Source: Microvirga sp. ACRRW (GTDB lineage Bacteria; Pseudomonadota; Alphaproteobacteria; Rhizobiales; Beijerinckiaceae). Taken from it: DNA of 64,000 nucleotides. The notes under the pieces are model-generated. The model saw only the letters and a list, made by a program, of their open reading frames with translations, ran no database searches and had not been told where the DNA came from. Each line of letters begins with the position of its first letter. Positions within the stretch are counted from its first letter, which is position 1. A program made the position numbers and the translations under genes. The stretch covers positions 62,001 through 126,000 of the forward strand of contig NZ_JAKRNJ010000004.1 in the NCBI RefSeq assembly GCF_022346925.1. Direction: 5' to 3'. This document shows positions 62,792 to 64,000 of this stretch, one piece after another.

Positions 62792-64000
62792 ATGCGTATT
62801 CTCGTTCTCGGCAGCGGCGTCGTCGGCGTCACGTCGGCCTATTATCTCGCCAAGCAAGGTCATGAGGTCACGGTGGTGGACCGGCAACCTGCCGCCGGCA
62901 TGGAGACGAGCTTTGCCAACGCAGGACAGATCTCGCCGGGCTACTCCGCTCCATGGGCCGCACCAGGAATTCCGATCAAGGCCATGAAATGGCTGATGAT
63001 GAAGCATCGCCCGCTGGTGCTCTGGCCGCGTCCCGAGATGCGCCTTTGGGGATGGCTTGCTCATATGCTGGCCAACTGCACCGAGGATGCTTATCGGCGC
63101 AACAAGAGCCGAATGGTCGCTCTCGCCGAGTACAGCCGGGATTGCCTGCGCGAGCTGCGACAGGAGACGGGTATCACCTACGACCACCGGGAGAAGGGAC
63201 TCCTTCAACTCTTCCGCACACAAAAGCAACTTGATGGGATCGGCGAAGACACGACCGTTCTCGATGCCTATGGCGTTCCCTACGAGATCCTGGATCCAGC
63301 CGGATGCGTGAGCGTGGAACCGGCTCTGAATCTCGTCCAGAGCAAGGTGGCAGGCGGCTTGCGTCTTCTCGGTGACGAGACCGGGGACGCCTACCTGTTC
63401 ACGCAGCGACTGGCCGTGATCGCTGAGCGGATGGGAGTGCGATTCCGCTATGGAACAACCATCCAGAAGCTGCTCATCGAAGGCGAGCGGATCTCCGGCG
63501 TGCTGGTGAACGGTGGAGAGGTCCTCAGGGCCGATACCTATGTGGCGGCCATGGGCAGCTACACTCCCCAACTGCTCAAGCCACTGGGGATCCATCTGCC
63601 GGTCTATCCGGTAAAGGGCTATTCCCTGACGATGCCCATCGTGAACCCCGATGCGGCACCCGTCTCGACGGTGATGGACGAGACCTACAAGGTCGGAATC
63701 ACGCGCCTGGGCGACCGTATCCGCATCGGCGGCACAGCAGAGCTGGCCGGCTTCAGCCAGCGCCTCAGGACGCCGCGGAGAGCGACGCTGGAGCACTCCG
63801 TCACCGACCTGTTCCCGCAAGGTGGCGACGTCAGGCAGGCCAGTTTTTGGACGGGCCTAAGGCCGATGACGCCGGACGGTACGCCAGTGGTGGGCTCAAC
63901 GCGTTACGGGAACCTCTATACGAATACTGGTCACGGCACATTAGGATGGACAATGGCCTGCGGCTCCGGCCGCCTGCTCGCCGACCTGATCTCCGGCAGG
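62792..64000 (+). CDS. dadA: D-amino-acid dehydrogenase, 3' end outside window
   Basis: FAD-dependent, membrane-associated oxidoreductase that turns D-amino acids into 2-oxo acids and ammonia. The Rossmann FAD motif is [19 protein letters not shown] at the N-terminus, [19 protein letters not shown] follows, and [21 protein letters not shown] is close to the C-terminus. 403 residues are visible; family members are about 420-430, so only a short tail is cut off. It lies 149 bases after the second hydrolase gene and may have its own promoter. Confidence 0.92.
   Translation, partial: MRILVLGSGVVGVTSAYYLAKQGHEVTVVDRQPAAGMETSFANAGQISPGYSAPWAAPGIPIKAMKWLMMKHRPLVLWPRPEMRLWGWLAHMLANCTEDAYRRNKSRMVALAEYSRDCLRELRQETGITYDHREKGLLQLFRTQKQLDGIGEDTTVLDAYGVPYEILDPAGCVSVEPALNLVQSKVAGGLRLLGDETGDAYLFTQRLAVIAERMGVRFRYGTTIQKLLIEGERISGVLVNGGEVLRADTYVAAMGSYTPQLLKPLGIHLPVYPVKGYSLTMPIVNPDAAPVSTVMDETYKVGITRLGDRIRIGGTAELAGFSQRLRTPRRATLEHSVTDLFPQGGDVRQASFWTGLRPMTPDGTPVVGSTRYGNLYTNTGHGTLGWTMACGSGRLLADLISGR

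Noticed and set aside
1-64000. CRISPR arrays, rRNA genes, insertion sequences or prophage genes
   Set aside because: No regularly spaced repeat array, rRNA sequence, transposase or phage structural gene was seen on reading both strands.
45455-64000. Second copy of the tRNA-Ser 3' end as an attachment site
   Set aside because: I did not find a repeat of the T-arm/acceptor sequence downstream within the window, so the island boundary remains an inference.

Overview
The window reads as a chromosome segment of a high-GC alphaproteobacterium, most likely of the order Hyphomicrobiales. The basis is gene content: DUF1127 and DUF2852 proteins, an hrcA/rph/rdgB/hemW/rsmI/yraN/gshB neighbourhood, a BigR-type sulfide module and a local excess of GANTC sites, the motif of the alphaproteobacterial methylase CcrM. 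A Microvirga- or Methylobacterium-like genus would fit, but the genus is a guess.

Positions 1-21,900 are mostly core genes. They include a truncated phosphoglycerate mutase, alkB, a glnD-grpE-TRIC channel run, an SsuABC-type ABC transporter with an OsmC protein, an LpoA-like lipoprotein divergent from rsmI-yraN, gshB, hemW, rdgB-rph and divergent hrcA. Two groups break up the usual hrcA/rph/rdgB/hemW/rsmI/yraN/gshB neighbourhood: DUF1877-like/LysR/DUF1127/lipid kinase, and TetR/DUF2852.

Positions 21,900-45,480 mix housekeeping and accessory genes. There is an alpha/beta hydrolase divergent from a membrane-bound AraC regulator, a small secreted protein with an internal duplication, a SulP transporter and lepA. 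A sulfide/persulfide module follows (PDO-type MBL hydrolase, BigR-like ArsR repressor, rhodanese-DUF2892, TauE) with a clear operator pair. Then come an arsenate reductase, a lytic transglycosylase, an orphan TRAP binding protein, a tiny DUF1328 protein, a RecD/Dda-like helicase, a lysine/alanine-rich histone H1-like protein preceded by ten GANTC sites, a PRC-barrel protein, an SDR enzyme, mepA and msrA. A tRNA-Ser(GGA) lies at 45,394-45,483.

Downstream of the tRNA is about 1.5 kb of AT-richer, poorly coding DNA with a degraded coding remnant. From 46,962 to the window end runs a dense, almost wholly plus-strand catabolic cluster: two paralogous alpha/beta hydrolases, a C45-family autoproteolytic acylase, a complete Dpp-type peptide ABC transporter with a fused double ATPase, a nitrilase-family amidase, a diaminopropionate ammonia-lyase-like PLP enzyme, an HpaI-type aldolase, an omega-aminotransferase, a semialdehyde dehydrogenase, a D-amino-acid dehydrogenase (cut by the window end) and two GntR/FCD regulators that each carry two winged helices. 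Together they look like an import-deacylate-deaminate route for an unidentified N-acylated, amino-rich compound. This cluster is the best candidate in the window for an undescribed system.
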